DNA from: Rhizobiaceae bacterium
GTDB lineage: Bacteria > Pseudomonadota > Alphaproteobacteria > Rhizobiales > Rhizobiaceae
DNA: 58,684 nt
Reading direction: 5' to 3'
Assembly (NCBI GenBank): GCA_029212415.1
Contig: JARGOF010000032.1
Coordinates: forward strand, 1 to 58,684
Both the position numbers and the translations under genes were made by a program. Under the pieces are notes generated by a model that was not told the DNA's origin, did no database searches, and worked only from the letters and a program-made list of their open reading frames with translations. Below, piece by piece: positions 1-9,842 of this stretch; position 1 is the stretch's first letter, and every line of letters begins with the position of its first letter.

Positions 1-1192
1 AGTCGCTTCCATGGTGGTGTATCTCCTTCGGTTGGGTTGCTGTCTCGCAACAACAAATCAACCAGATACGCCACCAACCTTCAAACCCTCAAAACACCAG
101 ATTCAGTCATAGCTCGCCGAAGGCGAAGAACGGGATCACCTTCTGCCATGCCCACCGCCAGGCTGGTATGATAGACGCGTATTTGCATGCACATATTCCT
201 CGAATGCATCCAGTTCAGCGGTAGCCTAATCGGCGGTCGCAGCGCTGGTAATCCGGCACAGATCAGCGTCCACAATCTTGCGGTCCTTACAACTGTGGAA
301 GTTCAGGGAATGGCGCACCAGATGCACGATGCAGGTCTGCGCGGTAGCCTCCGGAAAGGCAGCGGTTATCGCCTCAGGGAAGCCCTTAAGCCCGTCCGTT
401 GGCCACAGGCAAGCGGAGCGCCACCGAAAGGGACAACGGCAATCATAGTGTCCTGCATGCCGCGGTTCTTCAGCTCATTCATAACGGACAGCCAGAGCTT
501 TGCGCCTTCGTTGTCCGCAACCCAAAGGCCCAGAACCTCGCGCGCACCGTGCCGTGAGATACCCAGCGCCACGTAGACGACCTTGTTTTTCCTCATGCGG
601 CTTTCGGCATCGCGGATTTTGATGCGCAGGGCGTCAAAAATGGAAATGGGATACGTTCGTTCCAGCGCCCGGGATTGCCACTCCAGAATCTCATCCAGAA
701 CGGCATCGATGACTCGGCTGAACAGGTCGGAGGAAACCGTGAAGCCGTAGACTTCCTCCAGATGGGCACGGATGTCACGAACGGTCATACCTGCGGCATA
801 GAGTGCGCTGATCGTGTCGTCCATTCCATCCATCCGAGTCTGACCATTTTTGACCAACTCCGGCTAGAAACTGCCATCCCGGTCTCGAGGCACGGCCAAG
901 GCAGCTCGCCGTCCTGTCCCTACAGCACCTGCCACAAGGAGCCATTGCGTCAGTTGAACTGGCCCGGAGGAGCATCTTTGCCTTCATCATAACCCAAATG
1001 TGCCATCAACTCGGCACCAGGTATGCGCTCCATCAGCTTGATCTTGAGTTCCTTCATTAGCCCGGCATCGCCAAGCAGACCCTCAGGACGCTCGCAACCT
1101 TTAAGAAGTTCGTCTAGCAATTCCTTCGAAATCGTCATCGTCCTTGCTCCTCTCAGGAAACATGGACCAAATCACGAATACACAAAAGACCG
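1..1192 (-). pseudogene. IS256-family transposase remnant
   Basis: Broken mutator-type (IS256) transposase read on the minus strand. The start at 1138 has a good ribosome site (GGAGCAAGG) and opens with MTISKELLDELL, the usual family N-terminus. The frame is lost after about 60 residues. The core resumes at about 857-430 with the first catalytic Asp in IFDALRIKIRD. It shifts again near 410 into TDGLKGFPEAI, then meets an in-frame stop near 222. A C-terminal block (WAWQKVIPFF) is recognisable near 130 in yet another frame. At least two frameshifts and a stop mean it cannot be active. The right end of the element is probably the GAGACACTGTGAGAGTGTCC motif near 1191-1210; the left end is at or outside the window edge. 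The family assignment rests on recognising conserved blocks by eye. Confidence 0.8.
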
Positions 1193-1810
1193 GACACTCT
1201 CACAGTGTCTCATCTTCCAGTGCAAACTCAATCAGATCATTGCGCCGGGCCTCTGGGACACGGTGCCAAATTGGCCTCACGCAAGGCGGCCAGCGCATCA
1301 ACACCGCCGTCTACATAGAGATCGAACCATCGGCAATAAGTGCTGCACGGAATGCTCAGCATATCAAGGGTCTGTTTGACCGGCAGGTGTGACCCTTCAA
1401 CCGTGCGGATGATCTCTAGCTATTCAGATGCCGGATACTCATTCCATGTATTCCCCAAGTACCTGTCATGCTTTTCGAGCCAGCAGTTCTCTACCGTCAG
1501 GTCAGCCAAGTTTCCTCTAGAGCCAAGCACTCCAAGCACAGCTTCTTCACCTCGGGCGACGCGGCCGTTCGTGCTGTGTCACCGGACAAGTGACGTTTCC
1601 CAGCTTCTAGGAATTCTTTCGGCCAATTGGAATAATGGCTCTCCGCAATACCTTAGCGTCGGCAAAGCACAGAAATGCTTTCCTCGCCTCGAAGACCCAC
1701 CAAAACAATGCGGATCTTTCCTCAGCAGAATAAGTTTGGCGGATATTGCGCCGGATGTTCTTGTCCAACTTGTCGGTGGCACCCTTCGATGTCCTTGGCT
1801 TCTGTGTCAT
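1193..1810 (-). pseudogene. IS3-family transposase (OrfA/OrfB) remnant
   Basis: Degraded IS3-type transposase on the minus strand. An ATG at 1808-1810 with an AGGAG site opens MTQKPRTSKGATDKLDKNIR, the typical start of a Rhizobiales IS3 OrfA. The reading frame breaks near 1720, and the expected sequence continues in other frames (VGLRGEESIS, then NWPKEFLEAGKR and LSGDTARTA). OrfB-like sequence follows in another frame (SEKLEIIRTVEGSHLPVKQT, then YCRWFDLYVDGG) and ends abruptly near 1200, where the IS256-type end begins. Only the N-terminal part of OrfB remains. I infer the IS256 element inserted into, or deleted across, this IS3 copy. Non-functional. Confidence 0.75.
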
Positions 1811-1897
1811 CTCGATCTCCTGATCAATAAGATGGAACAGAAAACCTATGTTTTTCAAATCCTCAAATCTGCCCAACAGGCGCTGACGGCAGACAGT

Positions 1898-1957
1898 TTG
1901 CATAATCGAATTGCACAGAGAGTGATTCGAGACTGGAAAGACCTATTGCATAATCGA
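1898..1957. repeat. 12-bp direct repeat pair
   Basis: TTGCATAATCGA occurs at 1898-1909 and again at 1946-1957, 48 bp apart, between the IS3 remnant and tRNA-Thr. It may be part of a worn IS end or a small duplication. No function can be assigned. Confidence 0.5.
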
Positions 1958-2039
1958 TAACGTTGGGTGGACGATAAGGTGGATTAAAACACCTCAAAAA
2001 AAAATTATATAATAATATCAATTATTTGTAAAATAGAAA

Positions 2040-2115
<76 letters not shown>

Positions 2116-2357
2116 AACGCGCTCGCATTAGCATAATGGGTGAATGTGTAAAGTAAAAAAAAGCAAAAATGCATGTTTTTGACGAACCGACAGCACGATG
2201 CCCGGCTGCGCGGCTTGCCTATTTTCAGGCAAGGCCAATGATCGCATTGAATAAGCCCCCTCCTCCATGTATTTGTTTTCTCCTGATATACGAGCGGAAT
2301 GTCGTTTAGAAGCTTTCCCGAAGGGCAACAGCCTGGAACGAACCAGAACCGGATCTT

Positions 2358-3131
2358 ATGACGCGAAATATTACCTCCCTGTCTTTCATCTCCAGCGATA
2401 CAGACCAGGCGAGTGAAGCCGCTGCCCGTCTTGCTTCGCTTTATGGTCAGACCAGCGCGCAAGATGCTGACGTGATCGTGGCCCTGGGAGGGGACGGTTT
2501 CATGCTGCAGACTTTGCACGACACCATGGACACCGGCAAACTGGTCTACGGCATGAACCAGGGCTCCGTCGGCTTTCTGTTGAACGAATACCGCGAAGAG
2601 GGTTTGCGTGAGCGCGTCAATGCGGCAGTGGAAAACCACATCCGACCATTGGAAATGATTGCGACAGATACGGAGGGATGCACGGTTAACGCCTATGCAA
2701 TCAACGAAGTCTCTCTGTTTCGCCAATCCTATCAGGCGGCCAAGCTTCGGGTGCTGATCGACGGCCATGTGAGGCTCGAAGAGCTTATCTGTGACGGATT
2801 GATGGTTGCCACCCCCGCCGGGTCAACGGCCTATAACCTGTCTGCCCATGGCCCGATCCTGCCATTGGAATCGCCCCTTCTGGCGCTGACACCTGTCAGC
2901 CCCTTCAGGCCAAGGCGCTGGCGCGGGGCACTGTTGCCCAACCGGGTCACCGTAGACATAGAGGTTCTGGAGACCGAGAAGCGGCCGGTCAATGCCGTTG
3001 CAGACCACACGGAAGTCAAATCCGTTGTCAAAGTAAGCGTGCGCGAATCCACCAGAGTGACAGCGCGTATATTGTCCGACCCCGATCATAATTGGGATGA
3101 ACGCATTCTCGCCGAACAATTTCTTTATTAG
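2358..3131 (+). CDS. nadK: NAD kinase
   Basis: ATP-dependent NAD kinase (NAD to NADP) in the cytoplasm, 257 residues, the usual compact alphaproteobacterial length. The GGDG motif is at residues 44-47, the conserved NE pair at 116-117, and the TPAGSTAYNLSAHGP block at about 152-166 forms the NAD site. The start at 2358 follows a weak ribosome site. The next gene begins 88 bp after the stop. Nothing in the sequence is unusual for the family. Confidence 0.96.
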   Translation: MTRNITSLSFISSDTDQASEAAARLASLYGQTSAQDADVIVALGGDGFMLQTLHDTMDTGKLVYGMNQGSVGFLLNEYREEGLRERVNAAVENHIRPLEMIATDTEGCTVNAYAINEVSLFRQSYQAAKLRVLIDGHVRLEELICDGLMVATPAGSTAYNLSAHGPILPLESPLLALTPVSPFRPRRWRGALLPNRVTVDIEVLETEKRPVNAVADHTEVKSVVKVSVRESTRVTARILSDPDHNWDERILAEQFLY

Positions 3132-3219
3132 ACGGCAGGCGAAATTTGTTTCACAGTTTTTCGCGGATAAATCAGGTTTCCCGTCACTATTCATCCGGGA
3201 CCAATATTTGAGGCAAACC

Positions 3220-3765
3220 ATGCAACATGTAATGGCGATCAAAACTTATCAGCGGCTGGCTCTTGCCGGCTTGTGCAGCCTGTTTCTGGTCGGTCAGGCG
3301 GCCGCCCAGTCAAGCGAACCGGCTGAACCTGCCGCGATGGCTGAATCGATCTCACCGCGCATCCTGTCGGCTGTCAGCGGCGGTTATTGGGAAACCGTTG
3401 CTGAAGCAAAACCGGAAGAGGATTCCACACAGAGCGCAGAAACAGCCGAGGGCGCGCAAATGCGCGGCTATTATCGCATTGTTTCGCTGCGTTCAGCCGA
3501 CAATACCTCACGGCTGTTTCTGCAGCGTATTCAGTTGACTGAAACGGGGCCGGAGCTGTTTGACACGCAGGAGGTTACGGCACTGGGCGAAATGAACGCC
3601 TATATCACCGACATGCGCCCGGAAAACTCGACCGGCATTGCGCAGGGTCCCGGTTTTGCGGCTTTCATCTATCTCAAGCTCGATCCGGCGGTTGAAGAAC
3701 CCGAAACCTTTGAGCTGTTTGTCGATGACCTGGGTGATCTGTCCTTCATGCCGGCAACCAATTGA
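3220..3765 (+). CDS. small secreted protein of unknown function
   Basis: 181 residues from the ATG at 3220, which has a GAGG site about 8 bases upstream. Longer reading of the frame back into nadK is unlikely because a clear signal peptide begins here. The segment LALAGLCSLFLVGQAAAQS is a hydrophobic core with an AQA/AAA-type cleavage site near residue 30. The mature part starts Ala/Pro/Glu rich, then has a compact domain (RGYYRIVSLRS, FAAFIYLKL, FELFVDDLGDLSFMP) that looks beta-rich. Probably periplasmic. I do not recognise the family. It lies between nadK and the convergent prfB. Confidence 0.75.
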   Translation: MQHVMAIKTYQRLALAGLCSLFLVGQAAAQSSEPAEPAAMAESISPRILSAVSGGYWETVAEAKPEEDSTQSAETAEGAQMRGYYRIVSLRSADNTSRLFLQRIQLTETGPELFDTQEVTALGEMNAYITDMRPENSTGIAQGPGFAAFIYLKLDPAVEEPETFELFVDDLGDLSFMPATN

Positions 3766-3805
3766 GCAGAAAAGCTCTGACGGTTGCCGACATCTTTAGA
3801 GCGCT

Positions 3806-4934
<1,129 letters not shown>

Positions 4935-5100
4935 GATTCGCCTATTTTCCTGTTTTTATGAATGTTTTGTGCGTTAGCAGCAATCGGCGCGACCATAATC
5001 ACGCGGCCGATCCAAGTAAAGGCACCGGAGGGTGTCTAATAACAAAGATCGATGATTATGACCAATCTGATGAACTCTTTTCAAAGAGAAATTCTGCCCG

Positions 5101-7563
5101 TCAATACAAACCGCCGGCACCGGAGACAATGGCGCGATTGGCCTGTGGTGAAACGTTGCGAATTTCCTCGCTGGTGGCAAATTCTTCCATGCCGATCACC
5201 GAGAAGAAATCTGCAGGGCCGGTACCCGGTTTGAACGATTCAAAGATGACGTCCGGATCGCCGGCTTCGGCGGCCATGCCGGTCTTCCGGTTGATCGGTA
5301 TCAGCTGCAGTCCGGGTGGAACCCGGAAACCGACAGGCTGCGTATCCTTCAAGGCCGCATTCATGAATTCATTGAACACGGGTGCTGCCAGACCACCGCC
5401 CGTTGAGCCGCGCCCCATAGGTTTCGGCGTATCAAAGCCAATGAACACGCCAGCGACAAGATCAGGCGTGTAGCCCACAAACCAGGCGTCCTTTTCCTCG
5501 TTGGTTGTTCCGGTCTTGCCGGCAACCGGCCGGCCCAGTTTCACTTTACCAGCAGCGGTGCCGCGCGACACAACGCCCTCGAGCATGGAGGTTACCTGAT
5601 AGGCAGTCATGGGATCGAGAACCTGCTCACGGTTGTCTATGACTTCAGGTTCTTGCTGATTTTGCCACTCTGTGGCCATGCAGGCATCGCAGGTGCGTTC
5701 TTCGTGTTTGAATATCGTCTTGCCGTAACGGTCCTGAATGCGGTCAATCATCGATGGCTTGATCTGTTTTCCGCCATTGGCCAGAACGGCGTAAGCGGAA
5801 ATCAGGCGCAGCACCGTTGTTTCACCCGAACCCAGCGACATGGCCAGAACCGGAAGCATGTCATCATAGATGCCAAAGCGTTCGGCATATTCGGCCACGA
5901 GATTCATACCCATGTCCCTGGCCAGTCGCACGGTCATCAGGTTTCTCGATCGCTCGATACCCAGCCGCAAGGTTGAGGGACCGGCCGAGCCGCCGCCATA
6001 GTTCTTGGGCTGCCACAGTTCACCACCCGAAACCAATTCTATCGGTGCATCCAGAACCACGGACGCAGGGCTGTAGCCATTGTCCAGAGCGGCCGCATAA
6101 ACGAAAGGTTTGAAAGCAGAACCAGGCTGGCGCATAGCCTGTGTTGCGCGGTTGAACTCGGATTGCGCGTAGGAAAAGCCACCGATGATGGCCAGCACAC
6201 GCCCGGTATGCGGATCCATGGCTGCCAGAGCGCCCTGCACTTCCGGTGTCTGCCTGAGGATGTGTTTTGAAGCGCCATCCTTGGATTTGATTTCTTCCAC
6301 ATAGACCACATCCCCGACCTTGAGAATGTCGGTCAGGCTCTTGGCCTTGCTTGATTTGCCGCCAATCTTCAGCCGGTAGGCCCATTCAATGTCGCCGCCG
6401 GAGAGCGTCGCCTTGTCGCGTGCTTCGCCGACCTTTCCGGTTTCCGTCGGAGATGGGCGCAATCCAACCGTCGCTTCCTTGTTGCCAACGTCCAATACGA
6501 CCGCCAGCACCCACTCCGGCACATCGCGCATCGGAGTCAGTGCGGCCACAGCCGCCCCCCAGTCCTTGTCAATGCTGACAGTCCCGATCGGGCCGCGATA
6601 TCCCTGTTTGGTATCGTAGCTGATCAGGCCATTCTGCAAGGCCTTGCGCGCCAATTGCTGCAGGTGCGGGTCCAGTGTTGTCCGGACAGAAAGACCGCCT
6701 TCATAGAGAGCATCTTCTCCGTAACGGTCGATGATTTCCCGGCGCACATCCTCGGCAAAATATTCGGATGCAAACAGATAGGCTCCGGTCCGCCGGGTAT
6801 TGACGCCCAAGGGCTCAGCTTTGGCTTCCTCGGCATCAGAAGACTTGACGTAGCCATTTTCGACCATGCGGTCGATCACCCAGTTGCGCCGGGTAATCGC
6901 CTGATCGGTTTTGCGATAGGGATGATAATTTGCAGGCCCCTTCGGCAATGCGGCCAGATAGGCAGCCTCCTGAAGGTTCAGCTCATTGACCGACTTGCTG
7001 AAATAGGTCAGCGCGGCGCTGGCGATGCCGTAGGAATTCAATCCATAGAAAATCTCGTTGAGATAAAGCTCGAGAATGCGATCCTTCGAGTAGGCCTGCT
7101 CGATGCGAAAAGCCAGAACGGCTTCGCGGATCTTGCGATCATAGGACCGCTCCGAGCTCAAAAGAAAGTTTTTCGCCACCTGCTGCGTAATGGTCGACGC
7201 ACCAACCAGCCGCTTGCCGGAGGAAGCGTTCTCAATGTTGGTCACCAAAGCCCGGGCGAGGCCTTTGAAGTCCAGTCCATTGTGATTGTAAAAGTTCTTG
7301 TCTTCAGCCGACAGAAACGCTGCCTTGACACGATCGGGAATGGCCTGAATCGGAAGGTAAAGCCGCCGTTGTCGCGCGTGTTCTGCCATCAGACTGCCAT
7401 CGGCGGCATGAATGCGCGTGGTCACCGGGGGCTCATAGGTGCTCAGCACCTCATAATCGGGCAGATCCTTTGTGACTTCGCTCACATACCAGCCAACACC
7501 AATAGCCCCTATAAGTGCAAAAATGGTACCAATGCCGAATAAATATCCTATCAGTCTTAGCAT
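5101..7563 (-). CDS. mrcA: penicillin-binding protein 1A
   Basis: Bifunctional murein glycosyltransferase and transpeptidase, 820 residues, anchored by one N-terminal membrane helix (about 4-27). The glycosyltransferase domain follows, with catalytic Glu87 in AEDKNFYNHNGLD and GASTITQQ at 121-128. An OB-like insert lies around 320-440. The transpeptidase has Ser482-x-x-Lys485 in GSAFKPF, SRN at 539-541 and KTGT at 683-686. It acts at the periplasmic face of the inner membrane on lipid II. Transcribed toward prfB; the amidase lies upstream on the same strand, separated by about 190 bp with no gene. Confidence 0.96.
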   Translation of the reverse strand: MLRLIGYLFGIGTIFALIGAIGVGWYVSEVTKDLPDYEVLSTYEPPVTTRIHAADGSLMAEHARQRRLYLPIQAIPDRVKAAFLSAEDKNFYNHNGLDFKGLARALVTNIENASSGKRLVGASTITQQVAKNFLLSSERSYDRKIREAVLAFRIEQAYSKDRILELYLNEIFYGLNSYGIASAALTYFSKSVNELNLQEAAYLAALPKGPANYHPYRKTDQAITRRNWVIDRMVENGYVKSSDAEEAKAEPLGVNTRRTGAYLFASEYFAEDVRREIIDRYGEDALYEGGLSVRTTLDPHLQQLARKALQNGLISYDTKQGYRGPIGTVSIDKDWGAAVAALTPMRDVPEWVLAVVLDVGNKEATVGLRPSPTETGKVGEARDKATLSGGDIEWAYRLKIGGKSSKAKSLTDILKVGDVVYVEEIKSKDGASKHILRQTPEVQGALAAMDPHTGRVLAIIGGFSYAQSEFNRATQAMRQPGSAFKPFVYAAALDNGYSPASVVLDAPIELVSGGELWQPKNYGGGSAGPSTLRLGIERSRNLMTVRLARDMGMNLVAEYAERFGIYDDMLPVLAMSLGSGETTVLRLISAYAVLANGGKQIKPSMIDRIQDRYGKTIFKHEERTCDACMATEWQNQQEPEVIDNREQVLDPMTAYQVTSMLEGVVSRGTAAGKVKLGRPVAGKTGTTNEEKDAWFVGYTPDLVAGVFIGFDTPKPMGRGSTGGGLAAPVFNEFMNAALKDTQPVGFRVPPGLQLIPINRKTGMAAEAGDPDVIFESFKPGTGPADFFSVIGMEEFATSEEIRNVSPQANRAIVSGAGGLY

Positions 7564-7755
7564 CGTTTCCTTACCGTATCTTGGTCATTCGCGGACCGAG
7601 TCGGTGCGCCAACAAAATTATCTACACTGAGTACAACACCGATTGTGCGTAAATTAGGGCTGCAAGAACCAATCGCCCGATAAATCCAGGCATTCCATAG
7701 GTGATGTGGCATCATAGCCACAATTAGCAACAAGGCGTATTCACGCCCCTTTCGA

Positions 7756-9045
7756 TCAATTATGCACCACCTGAACCTTTTCACGGTAGGCAAGAATGGC
7801 GGATACAAGAAGATCAGCCGTCCGTTGACGCCATTGCGGATCTTCAAGCAGTTTTTCATCCTGCACATTCGACAGATAACCAAGTTCGACCAGCACCGAG
7901 GGAACTTCCGGTGCGCGCAACACCCGAAAACCGGCGGAGCGATGCGGATTGTTGATCAGCTTGATGGCGCCGTCGAATGTGCCGATGACCGACCGTGCCA
8001 GATTGACAGAAAATATCTGAGTTTCCCGTCGCGTCAGATCAATAAGAATGTCGGCAACACTGTCCGGCTCGTCCTCCAGTGAAAGACCGGCGAGCAGGTC
8101 AGATCGGTTTTCCTGGGTCGCCAATTGATGCGCCATCTCATCCGATGCTTCTTCGGAAAGCGTATAGACCGTCGCACCCCTTACGCCCCTGATGCGAATC
8201 GAATCAGCATGAATGGACACAAACAGATCGGCATCATGCTGACGGGCAATGCGCACCCTTTCTGACAGCGAGACAAAATGATCGTCACTGCGGGTCAGTA
8301 TCGCCCGCGTTCCGGTATCGGCCTCGAGCTTCTCCTTGAGCAGTTTCCCCAGCGCCAGGGTGATTTCCTTTTCCTGGGCACCGTTTCTGCCACGCGCACC
8401 GGCATCAATGCCCCCATGGCCAGGATCAATGGCCACTGTGAAGGGTTTTTCTTCACCCTGCAGCGCGCCTGTGGCAGTTTCCGACTGGGTATCGCCAGTT
8501 TCAATCTCATCCCATTTCTGGCTTTCAACCAGTTCGGCGAATTCAACATCAGAAACGGCAACAAGATCGAAGACAAGACGAAAACTGTTGTCCGTTTCGC
8601 TTTCCATGACCTTTGCCACTTCAGCCTTCATCGGCCCAATGGAGCTGATAACAATGCGAGAGCGTCCCGGAGCCATGGTGCCATAGCGAATATCCGAAAT
8701 CAGACCTCGTGGTTCAGCCGCCGTCTCGCCCAGACTGAAAATCGTCTCCGGCAGGTCGACCACCAGCCGATGGGGTGAGTCGAGAAATTGATATGAAAAT
8801 TCAGGCTCCTGCTCGAATTCTATAACAATTCTGGTGCGTATTTCGTCGCCGGCAATGCGCATATCGAAAGCCGCAAGCTGGTTGGAAAAACTGTCCGGCT
8901 CGGCCGCCCTGACAGGCGCAGCAGAGGAAAGGCACGCAAAGACCATCGTCAGCGCGAGACATTTCATGCCAGTCGCAAAGCCACCAGCCCAAGAAGACCG
9001 CATCCCTGTCATTGAAAAACGACCAATCAGTTTCAAAGGTTTCAT
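7756..9045 (-). CDS. amiC: N-acetylmuramoyl-L-alanine amidase (AmiC type, AMIN domain)
   Basis: Zinc amidase that cuts peptide stems from peptidoglycan, important for cell separation. I place the start at 9045 (MKPLKLIGRF); a longer frame to 9117 and shorter starts at 9012 and 8970 are possible. A signal peptide core (ALTMVFACLSSAAPVRAAEP) directs export. An AMIN domain follows (FDMRIAGDEIRTRIVIEF to RLVFDLV). The catalytic Amidase_3 domain has DPGHGGIDAGARG, a metal Glu, SIHADSI and the closing VLVELGYLSN. About 429 residues. It lies upstream of mrcA, which fits a shared role in the cell wall. Confidence 0.9.
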   Translation of the reverse strand: MKPLKLIGRFSMTGMRSSWAGGFATGMKCLALTMVFACLSSAAPVRAAEPDSFSNQLAAFDMRIAGDEIRTRIVIEFEQEPEFSYQFLDSPHRLVVDLPETIFSLGETAAEPRGLISDIRYGTMAPGRSRIVISSIGPMKAEVAKVMESETDNSFRLVFDLVAVSDVEFAELVESQKWDEIETGDTQSETATGALQGEEKPFTVAIDPGHGGIDAGARGRNGAQEKEITLALGKLLKEKLEADTGTRAILTRSDDHFVSLSERVRIARQHDADLFVSIHADSIRIRGVRGATVYTLSEEASDEMAHQLATQENRSDLLAGLSLEDEPDSVADILIDLTRRETQIFSVNLARSVIGTFDGAIKLINNPHRSAGFRVLRAPEVPSVLVELGYLSNVQDEKLLEDPQWRQRTADLLVSAILAYREKVQVVHN

Positions 9046-9117
9046 CTTGTCCAATACTAGCTTCTTGAACCGTTGTTTGCCAATCAAATGCCTACAAAAC
9101 GCCAAATTTGAACCCAT

Positions 9118-9640
9118 GCGTTACCCAGATCATCAAGCCAATGGCCTCCTAGCACAGCAGGCGCGAAACAAACCACCCGTCAGCGTCACTTTCATTATGA
9201 ATGCAGCGTGACAGGACCACGAGGGCACCCGGATGAAGGCATTTCAACCTTGAAAATGGGCATCGGCTCGGCCAATTTCCACCCTAACGCAACGTGGTTA
9301 ACCAGTTCTTGCCTGACGGGCGTTTGTTTCCGGTTGCAAGACGCACGACACTACAATTGCAAGGGTCAATGGCGGTTGCCTCTTGCCAGAATGACAACTA
9401 GACCATAAAAGCGATATGGAAGGTTGATATGTTGACGAGATAGAACGGGCAAATCGGGCTGCCACCTGTATCAGGAATTCCGGCGCTATATGGCCATTCG
9501 TCTGACGTCATAACCTCTCAACTCTCTGTGAATCGATAAAGGTCGTTATATCCGACCATCGAATTGCGGCTCTTAGCTGTATGCTTCTATCACAGGAGCA
9601 AATTTCATCGGTCTGAAAAAGACCTTATGTTCATGTATTC
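9118..9640. other. gene-free stretch upstream of the rne leader
   Basis: Between the divergent amidase and rne. Open frames here are short and lack family character. Two small dyads are visible: an 8-bp palindrome TGACGTCA at 9503-9510, and GGTCG/CGACC arms around 9541-9557. Promoters for both genes probably lie here, but none can be named with confidence. Confidence 0.4.
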
Positions 9641-9691
9641 CTGGTTGGAATTTTGATGGAAACGCAACCGACTACATTCTCCCTAAAGGCT

Positions 9692-9842
9692 CCCCGGACA
9701 TGCGGTGTTCCGGGCGCTGTAGGCGTGAGGCGGCAATTGCGACCAGGACTCGAAAATTTCGGCACCATGGCGACACAGTATGTTCGGGCGAGACCGCCCG
9801 GAACACACCGTTTGCCGCCCTGTGCCGAGGAGCATCTATTAA
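9692..9842 (+). promoter_or_regulatory. structured 5' leader of rne
   Basis: Three complementary segments precede rne. CGGTGTTCCGGGCG (9703-9716) can pair with CGCCCGGAACACACCG (9795-9810). The latter can instead fold locally with TGTTCGGGCG (9781-9790). GGCGGCAA (9729-9736) pairs perfectly with TTGCCGCC (9812-9819), a pairing that crosses the first and is compatible with the second. Together they offer two exclusive folds just upstream of the GAGGAG ribosome site (about 9827-9832). RNase E genes are known to be autoregulated through 5' leader structure in enterobacteria; that this leader does the same is inference. Confidence 0.6.
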
